This document shows, in pieces, positions 13,340 to 25,800 of a stretch of 64,000 bases of DNA. The number at the start of each line of letters is the position of its first letter. The first letter of the stretch is position 1. Origin of the DNA: Pagrus major (lineage: Eukaryota > Chordata > Actinopteri > Spariformes > Sparidae); contig NC_133232.1 in NCBI RefSeq assembly GCF_040436345.1, forward strand, positions 14,910,220-14,974,219. Reading direction: 5' to 3'. Made by a program: the position numbers and the translations under genes. The notes beneath the pieces are model-generated. The model worked only from the letters and a program-made list of their open reading frames with translations. It searched no databases and was not told where the DNA came from.

Positions 13340-14040
13340 CAACAAAGACTCTAGAATGAAAGCCATGGATGGGCAACGCCTATTTTCAATAGTGGGTTTG
13401 ACATTAGCCAGAATATGTCCCTGCATGACACTTGAAATGTAGCTCCGGTGCCTCCCATTTCTCTTGATCATCTTTGAGATGAGTGGTAAATTCAACTGAT
13501 AGGCACACACCTGTCTATATAAGGCCTCACAGCTGACAATGCATATCCAAGCAAAAACCAAGCCATGAGGTCGAAGGAACTGCCTGCGGAGCTCAGAGAC
13601 AGGATTGTGTCGAGGCACAGGTTTGGGAAAGGCTACAAAAGAAGTTCTGCTGCATTGAAGGTCCCAAAGAGCACAGTGGCCTCCATAATTCTTAAATGGA
13701 AGAAGTCTGGAACAACCAGGACTCTTCCTAGAGCTGGACGCCCGGCCAAACTGAACAATCAGGGGAGAAGGACTTTGGTAAGAGAGGTGACCAAGAATCC
13801 GATGGTCACCCTGGCTGAGCTCCAGAGATCCTGTGTGGAGATGGGAGAAACTTCCAGAAGGACAACCATCACTGCAACACTCCACAGATCTGGGCTTTAT
13901 GGCAGAGTGGCCAGACAGAAGCCTCTCCTCAGTGAAAGTTTGCAAAAAAGCACCTAAAGGACACTGAGACTGTGAGGAACAAGATTCTCTGGTCTGATGA
14001 AACCAAGAATTGCTTGGCCTCAATTCTAAGCATCATGTCT
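13340..14040 (+). mobile_element. Tc1-like transposon remnant, transposase N-terminal half
   Basis: A 130-codon frame (13565-13957) starts MRSKELPAELRDRIVSRHRF and contains paired helix-turn-helix DNA-binding domains and the AT-hook-like GRPAKL. It stops early; the next 70 bases in another frame read KDTETVRNKILWSDETK, which holds the second catalytic Asp. The element is cut at about 14040. The antisense open frame over the same bases is a shadow. Confidence 0.85.
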
Positions 14041-14084
14041 TGTTAAGAACAACATGACGTAACAACGGTCAATGGAAACCAAAA

Positions 14085-14476
14085 CCATCAACCCACTGAG
14101 GGCTGGATTCAAAATCACACCGAAAATCAAAGTAAAACATTGAAGTCACAGGCTGATCAGACAGCAGCTCATATTGTGAGTCAGTAGTGTGTATGGCCCC
14201 CGCGTGTCCATATGCACTCCTGACAACGTCTGGGCATGAGTCGGCGGATGGTGTCCTAGGGGATCTCCTAGACCTGGATCAGGACATCAGTGAGCTCCTG
14301 GACAGTCTGTGGTGGTGCTTGGCAGCGTCGGATGCACCGATACATATCGTCCCATATGTGCTCAATTGGATTTAGGTTTGCCCTAAATATTTGCCCTCGT
14401 CATCCAGGAACTGCCTGCACACTCTGGCCACAAGAGGCACCAGGAGGAACCCAGGGCCCACTGCACCAGGAGGACC
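14085..14476 (-). mobile_element. second Tc1-like remnant, transposase C-terminal part
   Basis: On the minus strand the bases at 14340-14375 read LNPIEHIWDD, the motif with the last acidic catalytic residue of Tc1/mariner enzymes; flanking bases match the family's end (QEL, ACLRRC-type coding and a CCTCATTTTGA-type 3' part). It is in opposite orientation to the element just before and degraded. Confidence 0.7.
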
Positions 14477-14503
14477 CCCCCCCCCCCCCCACAAAAAAAA
14501 AAA
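14475..14503. repeat. poly-C then poly-A tract
   Basis: About 16 C followed by ACAAAAAAAAAAA; sits at the edge of the Tc1 remnant. Confidence 0.85.
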
Positions 14504-15361
14504 TGGCTATCAATAATAATGAATGATTATCAGGGATAATTATTAATTACGATAAATAAGATCCAATTTCAATTCGATCATCTCGGGGCACCACCCTTGA
14601 AGAAGGGAAAATATAGCCAATTCACCAAATCAGTCTCAGAAAAAGGTACTAAACTGTCAGTTTGTAACCTTGATTAATGATTAACTTAATAACTACAACC
14701 AAAATTACCATATGAGCTGTAATGGTCGAAGGATTTCAGAGAAGATGTTGGCAACATTCACTCTTTATATATTATTATATTGAATAGACAGCATGAAGGT
14801 TCAAAAGTCTTTTATTCAATACAAAGATGAAAACACACAATCTAACTAACATGTACTATATACAGGTGTGTGTGTGTGTAATATATTACTACAGTTATGT
14901 CACGTTACAATCCACATTACCGACCGAAGTGAAGCGTTTTGATGTTTACACTCTTGAATCACACCATGCATTCCTTGTTCTGTGGACTAAAATAATAGGG
15001 CCTAGAAGAAGAGATTTTAGTCTTGTCATGTAATTATAGGCTAAATTATAGGAGGTATAGGTCTATTGTGTTTCATATGACTGAGCCTACAATTAAAAAT
15101 ATTTATTCCTATCTCATAATATATCAGACTGTGATGCTCTGTCTGCCTGCTCATCACTGTGTCCAAGACAATCATTTATTTCAAAAGATCTAGGCTGTTT
15201 GATTCTTCTATACAGGTTATTTGGGCATGTTGTTGAAAGTAACTAAAAAGTAGTGTAATAATATATTACTCTACGCAGGCAGTAATATTATAACATAATA
15301 AATTACTTTAAAATGAAGGTAACTAGTAATATATTGCATTTAGAAAGTAAGTTGCCCAACA

Positions 15362-15745
15362 CTGGCTGGGAGACACAGCAAACCTTCTTGTAGCCGTACA
15401 TATGGATGTGCCATCCTGGAGGAGCTGGACTACCTGTGAGCTTGATTGGGCTGCAGGTACCGCCTCATGGACACTAGCAGAACACAAAACTAGAGAAGAA
15501 TCAGTCAGGAAGGATCAGGAGAGAGCAATTATCTGTGGCCACCAAATGCAAAACCATTCCTTTTTTGGAGGTTTTCTTGCTTTTGCACCTGTTGTCACTT
15601 TCATTTGCACCAAAGCAGCTGAAGCTGATTCACAATCACTTCCTAAATGGACAGATTGATATCCCTGAAGTTTAACTTACTTGGTGTTATACTGTGACCA
15701 TTAAGTGTTCCTTAATTTTTTAATTTATTTTGAGCAATGTATACA
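15362..15745 (+). mobile_element. Tc1-type transposon right-end fragment
   Basis: Ends in TTAAGTGTTCC, TTAATTTTTT and TGAGCAATGTA, the terminal inverted repeat style of a common fish Tc1 family. Preceding text (GCACCAAAGCAGCTGAAGC, GATATCCCTGAAGTTTAAC) is also in the copy at 17341. No coding capacity. Confidence 0.6.
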
Positions 15746-15835
15746 CACATATACATACATATAAATATACATACTGTATTTACAGACCAGACACGCTGAT
15801 TATGAAGCAAAAAACAAAAGTGTTTTTTAGCTGTC

Positions 15836-15862
15836 TTTTTTATTTATTTATTTATTTATTTA
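15836..15862. repeat. TTTA tandem repeat
   Basis: About six TTTA units; on the minus strand it gives overlapping AATAAA hexamers and may supply the preb poly(A) signal. Confidence 0.85.
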
Positions 15863-16734
15863 TCTTCTGTCATTCTGCCATGTTACAATAATATGGGCAT
15901 GGTCATTTACAAAATTCATTCACATTTCTTGTACATCTGTTGGGGAACATTTTGCAGTCAGAATGTTTAAATAAAATTGAAGGTGACAATGTCTTCCATA
16001 AAAGGAATATCAAGCTTTCACTCCAATAAAAATAATCAATATGCTTTCACACACTTTCTGCTGCTTGTACACTTAGAGGAACTTGTCAAACATGTCTTAT
16101 TTAAAAAAAATCCAATGTGCTGAGACTAATAGATGTTTTAACATGCTTAGCGTTTTATCTTCACTGGCAGCCCTGAACCAGAGGACAGTCAACTGTCTGG
16201 TCTCTGCTGCCCACAAGTGGATAAAGTGGAAAACACATCGAAAACCCTAAAAGCAGTTATTCAAAGACAATGGCTAATTCAAAGTGTCTATGTGTAAACA
16301 AGGAACCAAAATTAGACACATTATGTGTCATTTTTATATTGTTCCTTAAATATGTCAATAAAAAGATCCCACCCTTTAAACATTCATGAACCTGAGCCCT
16401 TCAACATGGATCCAAGAAAGATTAAGAATAATTGATAGAGATCAAAGCAGATAAAATCCCACAGTCTGTCCTGGTTTGATTCTGGGTTTACAGGTCTGAG
16501 AGGAGCAACCCTGAGTAAGAGCCAGGGGGACGATGTCAGGGTGTCATAAAAGCTGTTCAGAGACACGATGCAGCTGGAAGAGCCTTCACGGGTTCAGCTG
16601 GGAGCTGTGCTGCAGCAGAAGGTTGAGGTTTGGATGGTACACTAACGACTGCTGATGTTGACAGTGGCAAAGTAAGTCATGTAAAGATGTGTCCAAGCTC
16701 CATCAACCCTGAACCGTGACAAGACTTGCATGAT
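15836..16734 (-). other. preb: preb 3' untranslated region (approximate)
   Basis: No coding exon follows the preb stop. On the minus strand the first strong cluster of AATAAA-type poly(A) signals is the TTTA tandem at 15836-15862, so the 3' UTR may run to about there. The end is not fixed by sequence alone. Confidence 0.3.
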
Positions 16735-16829
16735 TTAAATAAATCCTGGAAAGAGGTACTGAAGGAGGAGGACGATTCCCACCACCATGAGGCCACAGAA
16801 GAACAGAACGAGCCAGATAGGAAAGGATC
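16735..16829 (-). CDS. preb: preb last coding exon: membrane anchor and stop
   Basis: Acceptor TTTACTCCAG. Encodes the C-terminal transmembrane anchor ([19 protein letters not shown]) and FPGFI, then TAA at 16737-16735. The very short tail after the anchor is lumenal in this type II membrane protein family. Confidence 0.93.
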
Positions 16830-19800
16830 CTGGAGTAAATGCAAAACAAAGGAACATAAGATCAGGTTAGATGGTCTGAGGTCATGATACAGGGCCTTAG
16901 AATGCTCACTGGACGATGATCCAGGACTTACTTCGGTTGGGGACAGCATGTACTTGACAGCGGCTGTCCACAGCTACACTCAACATGGCTGTTTCATTAT
17001 TCCCTTTGATATTTTTGCCCTTTAGCACATCAGGCAGGAAGGCCAGGTCTGTCACCACAATGCCATGGGACTCCTGTACATAATACAGCTTCTACACACA
17101 AAAAGTAAGACCAAGTCGTCATCATACAACAGGACATTTGGTTGATTTATACATCTGATGGTTTGTCATGTGTGTCCGTGCTGTCTTTACCTGTAGGGAG
17201 AAAGTGATGTAGATAGCCACGGATCCTGTCACAGTCCCAAGGCCAAGAAATGTCCCAGAGTCACTGTGAAAGACAGGGTTCAGATTGTCATCTCTAAGCT
17301 GCAGGAATTTAATTGGCTTTATCCTAAAAAGTCTGATAATCAGATGGATTGATATCCCTGAAGTTTAACTGACTCTGTGTCATACTGTGATGATTAAGTG
17401 TTCCCTTAATTTTTTTGAGCAGTGTAGTTTCATCCAGTGGTTCCCAACCTAGGGGTCGGGGCCCTACAAAGGTTCACAAGATAAATCTGAGGGGTGCTGA
17501 GATTGTTAATGGGGTAGAAAATAAGGAAAAAAGTTCAGCTACACAAATCTGTATTATTTTTCCAGAACTAAAATCTAATCTTGGCTTTTTTGTGAAGTAT
17601 TTCAGAGTTTTACCTCTAAGAGCCTCAGATATCTATTTAAATATACCATATTAGGAGTTAAGGGGAAATGTCTGGTAACAACTCATGGTCACGCAATGAT
17701 TACATTCAGGCACACATTAGGCACACAGGTGGGCGCAAGTACATTAACTATTTACACAACATGGGTGCTGGGCGTGAAAATGACAACTGCGTCAGTCTGA
17801 AACTAGCAATAACAATTGCGCTGCACTGTGCGCCGCCTTGCGTCGAGCATAAGATAGAAACCCCCAGACTTTGACAGGTTTTTCAAGAGAGAGTGGGCAT
17901 CCTTCACGGAGATCATCTTATCATCACTACTCTGGGAAACTGCCAAAACAGTAATGCGAGGGAAAATTTAATATTCATTCTACAAGGAGAAAAAAGAGAC
18001 AGCTTATGAAAAAAAAATCTTATGCTAACAACTCCAAGAGAAGAAAATCTCAACAAACTTAGGAAATATAAATTAGACTTATGGACATAAAAGAAACAAA
18101 AAACAGTTTTTAATGCAGCAATTAAAACTGGATCATTTTGAATATATAAACAATTAGGGAAAAATTCTAGCAAACCAGCTTAAACAAAAGAAAGAAAAAA
18201 CACCATTACAGATAGAAAAAACCCAGCGGGGAATACCCTTATCTCACCAGAGGACACAAAAAACACTTTCCAAACATCCTACCATCAATTGTATGCTTCA
18301 GACAATGAACCAAACCTCAATGATACTTACCCACAATAACAAAAGACCAAGCCAATGCATTAGATTACAGTAGAAGAATTTCACAAAGCACTCATGTGAA
18401 TACCTCCTAATAAAGCACCTGAACCGGATGGCTTCCCCGCTGAATTTCTTTCTTTTTTTTGACAGTTTTGGCGAGCCATCTCATCTTTATTTTTTACGGT
18501 TAAAACCCATCACACATGAACACTGCTAACATTACAGTAATACTCCAGATTCCAGATAAAGACCTCCTATCCAGCTACTGCCCTCTATCTCAACATAGAC
18601 ATAAAAATCATCAGCAAAGCATTACCCACTAGAACCCTGTCCATAATTAGTATTGATCAAACAGGTTTTATCAAAGGGAGACACACATACAATAACACAA
18701 GCAGACTATTCAATATAATTCATCAGGCAACCCAGAACAAGGAGGAAGCAATAGCTACACTAGATGCAGAGAAAGCTTTAGATCGAGTCAACTGGACACT
18801 CCTATTCACCACACAAATAAATTTGGATTTGGAGAGTCATTTATCAACTGGATCAAAACACTGTACAACTCACCAAAAGCTACAGTCACAATTCACGGCT
18901 TAGCATCATCAAGTTTTACACTACACAGGGGGATGAGACAAGGATACCCACTCTCTCCTTCCTTTTTTGCCATTTATATCGAATCTCTTGCTGCAGCTAT
19001 CCACCAGAATAATAATATTAAAAGAGTAAAATCGGTTAACCATAAAAAAAAGTTTATATGCAGATGATATTCTACTCTATGAATCACAATTATCTCTCCC
19101 AGAGACCATGATTCTATTCAGTAGATTCTTCAACTTTTAAACGATACAATCAACTGGTCAAAATCAACACTTTTAAAACTTTCCGAAAAGAGCTGGAATC
19201 CAGCAACCTTATCATCACCACCACCCTCCTCCACAGACACAGTAAGATACCTAGGTATTAATGTTGTTGATGACACAAACAGATGGATGAAGTAACCAGG
19301 ATGACAAAACTACCCAAAATAAATTATCATTTTTCAATGATTCCTGCATGTCCACCACCCATGAGGTTTAATTCTCTAGATTCCATAATAACACATTTTT
19401 TACATAAGTACCAGAAACATTTTAAACTGTCCATAGAACTCCTTTATGTTGCAAAATTGTAAACTGTAAGTTTTGAGTGTGTGGCATCCTATTTGACAAA
19501 AAAGGGAGTAAAGTGAACCAGCTGTTAACACAATAGGCAAGGCTAACTCTGAGAACAAGTAACCTGACTGAGACAGGGCCATCAAATGGTCCTGACCAAA
19601 CACTACCTTCCTCGTGTCTAAGGGAAGTCTCTCAGCATCAGTGGTTAACATGTTATAATATGACCCTATTAGTTACCTGACAGCTAGACTGGAGATGACC
19701 TCAGTTCCACAAGGAGCCGTCAGCATGGGCAAGAAGCTCTTGCCATCCCACTTGGTGAGGTAGCAAGGAGGAGGTTTTCTGTCTCGTTTATGGGGAATCT

Positions 19801-22800
19801 GGACTGTGTAAAGCCTCAGTACGTCTTTCTGGTCTTCCACCTTTCCAAATCTGAAATACACGTAAACACAACCATGTTAAGTCACTGTCATATCATCTAC
19901 ATGGTTAGGTTAACCGCTGGGATACACTTTCATAGAAGAAGATATTTTGTGTTTTGGGATTTCTTTTCTTTTTTACCTGCAAGCCATATATCGGTAAGTC
20001 TTCTCAGGTATTTGAGGCATGGTTTCAAGCCAATTAAGACCCATAGCCAACTGGCTGCCACTCCATACACTGCAGGCAAAGTCCCGGCCAACAGTCACCA
20101 GGTGCTGCATGAGAGCGCAACATATTGCTCATTACTGATAAATCAATAATAATGTTATTATCTAACTATAAAGCAAGGAATCTCTGTCTGTCTGTCTTTC
20201 GAGAACCAAGGGTTCAACTCAAGTCGACAACAGTCGGAGTTATAAGTGAGTCCGAGAAAAGTAATTTCACACGTGCTCTGAAAACAGAAGAGCAGAAAAA
20301 ACAGAGCTTACAGCTGGCCTAGATTGCAGTCAGCATGCCTTTACTTTGGAGAAGCAGCAGGAGTACCAGTGCAATGAACTTTAAAAAGAAGGCAGGGTCA
20401 TTACGTCACTGAATCTCACTTTGGTGCCAGACTGTGGTGACAGCTGTATTGAAGTCTATGGAAGATGGAGAAACTCTAAAACTCATCATATCTACAATGT
20501 ATGACTTCTGATGAAGAAATGCCTCCGAAAAAATTAAAGACAACTTCAGAGAGGAGGTTAACAGCAGATTTTTCCTCAAATTTGTGTAGGGAAGGCTTCT
20601 GATTTACAGTAAGTGCAGTGTCATCAGCGTAAATCGGTCGGACCTGCCTCGTTTGATCACAATATGTAATTTGGAGAAAAAAATAAACAGTAGTACTTGA
20701 GCAAAAACAGCAATTCTCCAGTTCAGGCAAAATGTTTCTATGACATTCAGTGATTAAATTTATTTATGTGACACAACAATCTTTTGAATTTGAGATCCTG
20801 TAGTTTTCTGATCAGACATCTGACACTGAGGGCCTATTGTTATTATAATATCATAACACAGTAGTGATGTAGAAACTACAAAATGACGATTAGAGAATTA
20901 AATAAAATAATGAAAAATTAATGAGAATAGCTTTTAATATTTATTTGGATAAATTAATTTTCATATGAATTACATAATTCAAACTTAATCTTTAGATTCT
21001 AAAGATTTTAGTTGATTAACCTACTGACTAATTTAGACATAATTTCATAATTTCAAAGTTTAGAATGATTTATAAATTAGCCTACAGGTTGATCAAATAA
21101 TTGATAACAGAATCATTACATTAATTTATAGAAAAATAATCATGTGCAGCCCTAGACTACTTTATACCCACATCCATGTTGGCGCTCCTGCACAATCAGT
21201 ATGGAGTGTGATGTACTTGGATGAGCTGTTGCAATGAGCAATACTAGATGCCAAGCAATCGAACAGGCACGTTTGTTGTAAACTAGGCACTGCACTAGTT
21301 TACATTAAAAACCCACACCAAGAGGTGTCAAAGCTTTACCTTGTTCCCTAGACTCATATCCAAGTCTTCAATCTCCCCTTCATGTGCTTTGAAGTCATAC
21401 TTCTTCTTCAGGGTTGGAAACTATAGAAGAGTCAAGAACATACAATCAAAGTCAAGACATCTGTGCCAGAGGTTGCGTTAGACCTTCTTGTTGTCCATCA
21501 TTTTGACGGACAGGATTGTAAAAATTCCATCATAATCTATTATTACCTGTCTTTTTTTCCCCAAATGGTCAAGACAAAGTTAGATATAATTTAGTCAAAA
21601 TAACATTTAATATACCGAACATGCAGTTTATAATTTATAAGAGCATGTGGTGTTGTCACGATACTGGAAGTTCTAACTTTGTAAATATTGATTTTCGATA
21701 TGATGTTCAATACAAGGAAAAATGACGAGACACAGTACTAACGGTGCAATTTTACAGAATTCGTCAGTTGTTAGCACACAACAAACCATTTACAAGAAAT
21801 GAAACTGAACTTAATTGACCCGCTGTAGCCAAGCCTGAACTCAAACCTTCTGCAAAGACTGAAACTGGGTGCTCCCTGCTTGAGTGTAATTCAAACTCAT
21901 CAAGGGAGTTTGCTGCAGAGTTAAATACAGTAGCAACATATTTACAGCACAGTCCAACCAACAAATCCCACTTTACCTCAATTAACTAAATCACTCTGAA
22001 GTGAACACACCAAACAGATTCATTGTAACAGGTCAAAGCTGAACCAGGAGGTTAGTCAGTCTGTAAAAGCTAATGAAGATTTAATAAAGTTTATGAAATA
22101 CATTTAGTCTTCACCTTCATTTAATAAAGATTAGTTTATGGTCTTGTGGTCACAGCTATGCACTTCATTATAAAACTGTGTCACTGTATTCCACTCACTT
22201 GTCGGAAATAGCCACCCTTCTATGGTTTTAATATACAGCTGTACAATGCATTGTGGTAGTGGCACATTGCGTTTCCAGAAGTTACATGCTCCTCTTTTGC
22301 ATAAAGTTGAATCCTGGTTACGTCATGCAAATCAGGGGCATCTGGCATGACATGCTGTCTCCAGAAGCTCCTGAAGAACTATAACAGCTATACATTGTCG
22401 TTGAAATGAAGACAGATCCTTCAACTGCATGGCTAAAATGTCTCCAGAAACACACTTTGCTGAGCTATTTTTGTACTATGAGAGAAGGTTTTTAAATGAG
22501 TCGCCATGTTGGTCCGGTTTGAAATCCCGGAGCCCATAGCCCACAAGTGGAGTTCATCCAATCAGGTGCAGCCAGTGAGTGTTTGCGTGGTTGTTGGATG
22601 GTGTCAGACGTGCATAGCTGGGAAGCGTTGCATGCCCTTGTGTCAAACGAAGCCTGTGGAGTCGTAAACTACCTGCCGTGCGTGACCCTGTTTTGTTCCG
22701 TACTCCACGCGACTTCATATCCCACTGGGAGTGTATCAGAAGCAGAGGGCCATGCCTGCCTGATGTTGTTGACTTTCTCAGATACAAGTGAGTGTTTATT

Positions 22801-25800
22801 GTTAATATTTCCAACTTTGTTGTGCTGTAGATCCCGAGTCTGCACAGGGTGTTTAGCTTTGAAATTTACCTGGATGCACGATGCCGTTCCGTTGTCTGAC
22901 TTCCTGTGTGGCTTCCTGTCTGGCTTGATCTGCTCTGTGTTAACTGACATGACTGCGGCCCACTTTTGTCAAAATTCTGGAACGCTGCTGAATAGTGCCC
23001 TAGCGCAGCTGGTGGAAACACAGGCATTTTCTAGAATGGCCGCTATCTGCTCCTGTGACTGTCTCGTGGCCACAACATGATGCAAACAGGCCTGGTGGAA
23101 TCTGCGGGTAAGGAAGGCTGAACTATGATGAAACTGCAGGACACATAGCTATCAGGAGCATTTCCACCAGCTACGCTAAAATTCAAAAATATTGTTCTCA
23201 CCCTCCAATAGAATCCAACTAAAGTAGTACATGCATGGCTGGTCTGAGGACACTCTCAAAGTGAAATGAACGAGGACACATTGTTTACCTCCCAGACTCG
23301 GATGTGTCCGTCTGTTCCTCCTGTCAGCAGAAGGGTCAGGTCAGGACTGAACCTGACCACCTTCTGGAGTGGGTCCTGAGGGTTCAGGTCTGACTGCACT
23401 TCAGCCAAACCAGTCACAGCAATGTGAGCTGTCTCATCCTTCATATTGGGCTTATCTCCAGACGCTGCAGCTCCATCCTGCCCACCTTTGTCTCCTTTCC
23501 CAGCTCGTCGCCTGGTATCTCCCTGCTGTGTGCTGTTCCCTACTGCACAGATGACACACAATTTAACTTAATAACAAAATGATAATAATAAATAATAACA
23601 AAACATCTCAATGGGAAACATAAGTGTTTGTTTTAACTAAGACACAAATTAAGAAACACAGTATATGTAGAGTAGAGGTGTGGAAATTTTTTCGATTATA
23701 AGATGCATCGCAATGCCGATGTGGAAGATCCTGCATCGATACATAGACAGAGCATAATTGAGGGTCTGCAGCTTATGTTGTTGGTGATTGTCTGGCCTCA
23801 GCTGCACAATAAAGTTACATTGTGACGTTTCTCTCATGCTTTGAATTGTGGGTGGACATTAGGCTAACCTTACTTATGTAGGAGGGATGTCGGAGTCAAT
23901 AAATGCCTTATCTAAAAGCTGCCATGTGAAAATATTATTGTAGATAACAACTAACGTGTAAGACACTGCAGATGGATACATGTTTTGTTATTGCAGCTTT
24001 TATTTTGTAGACTGCTGTAGTCTGATTGTTGGAAGGACCTTCAGAATAAAAAGGGAATTTAAATGATGTAAAAGTAGCCACGTGCAGTGATATATATCAC
24101 TGAGGATGATATACACTGAGATGCATCGAGAATCGTTTTGCATTTGAATCGCTGACAGCTGAATCGTAATCGAAATCATAAACCTCATGTAGAGTAATAA
24201 GACTGACATCTACCTTTTCTTACAGTTCATGCTTTAAATCATTATACATTTGTTGTAGAACAAATGATTGCACATTTTGTGGTGAAGGTCTTAGTCAGAT
24301 TCCTACATCTGAAATTTAGTGCACAGTGGTTTAAAGAGTAACAGCACCACTTTTACAAGTTAAGTGTGTTTACAGGTCTTGGGGAGAACGGCTGCATAAG
24401 TGAAAAAGTAGTAAAAAGCCTTTTGCGTCTCCAGACAAAGCTGTGTGTAATCTGATAAATCGCCTCCAGTGATGTCATTCAGTGGCTGCTTGCATTGTGG
24501 GTAATGTGGGCACAGGGTTTTGAAAAGGAGGAAGAATATGTGTCGATATCCATTTACCTTTTATGCACCTCAGTTTGATTTGTGTTTTGTCATGATCGTT
24601 TGCTGCAGTTTCTTTTAATTTTAATGTTCATTGTTTCTGTTTGTTATCACATTGTTGCACCTATCCGGTTTTGTTATTTGTGCTCTCGACATCATTGAAA
24701 ACGAGGGCTTGTCCTCAATGATTTTTTGAGATTTAAACAAAGGTTGAATGAATGATATCTCTGGTTCTGACCTTACAATTTTAAACTGACCTTAATGAGC
24801 CCAACAGTGTAATAAGAGTGCAATGCTAGACCTGTGGACTGCTCTCCAAAACCTGCCCACCTACATTACCCACAATTCCATTTGTGTAGCCTTGGCTGTG
24901 CTTACTGGCAATTACCCTGACACTAGCACAGTGGCACACATACAGAGCCTGAATTTTGATTATTATGTTATTGAGAATCTCTCAACATTTTAGAAAGGCG
25001 CTGGTGTTGTCACCATCACACTTTTTCTTTTTCCTGGCCTGGGTGAAAATATTCAACATATTTTTGTCTCCTATGGATCACATCATGCACCCACAGCCTC
25101 CTCGCTCTGATGTCCCGATTTAAAAAAAAAAAACGGATAGTAAACAGCAAAGGGGCAGTGTCGATCATACAGCGGTGGTTGTCAAGATATTGTTGTCATA
25201 GAGACAGGACACACCCGCAGCGCTTTTTCTCTCAGCGCACAAATGCTTCATCTCAGTGCTCCTGAGCGTACAGCCAGCACCTTCCTACCCGAAATTAACA
25301 CTATGTGGACACAGGCCCTTATCACGGCTAAGTAAAGATGAACACATGTACTTGTAATCAACAAATGAATAGGCACATATCAAGCAAGTGTAATAAATGT
25401 AGCATATTTATGTTGTCCTGTAAGTAAGCAGGTATATCTCACCATCTTTAGCAGCAGCTTTGCTTCCTTCTTTCTGTGTGCAGTGTTTAAAGCTCATCAC
25501 ACAGCAGGTCCCGTCCTGTCCTGCAGCAATCACACCATTACCTACAGCCATGTTCATGGTGGCGCGTGTGTCCGTATCATGAGAGTGAAGGAGAGTGGCA
25601 CTGTACTGGTGCTCTCCAACCAGCTGTAGATCCAGGAATTGCTGAAAATCACAGGCAACCATGAATCTGCTACTGCCGCTGATTTACACTCTCATCACGC
25701 CTATCATCCAGGGAAGTGGACTACAAAGCCAGATTAATGCATCAGTAAGGTATGTTGAGTCTAAAGCCAGGACTTTCAATGTCATGAAGGTAGAGTTGTT

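Noticed and set aside
13325..14023. 232-codon minus-strand frame
   Set aside because: Exact shadow of the Tc1 transposase on the plus strand, whose protein is recognisable.
22547..23080. 177-codon plus-strand open frame in a preb intron
   Set aside because: No domain, unusual Cys-rich composition, overlapping frames on the other strand; most likely repeat-derived chance frame.
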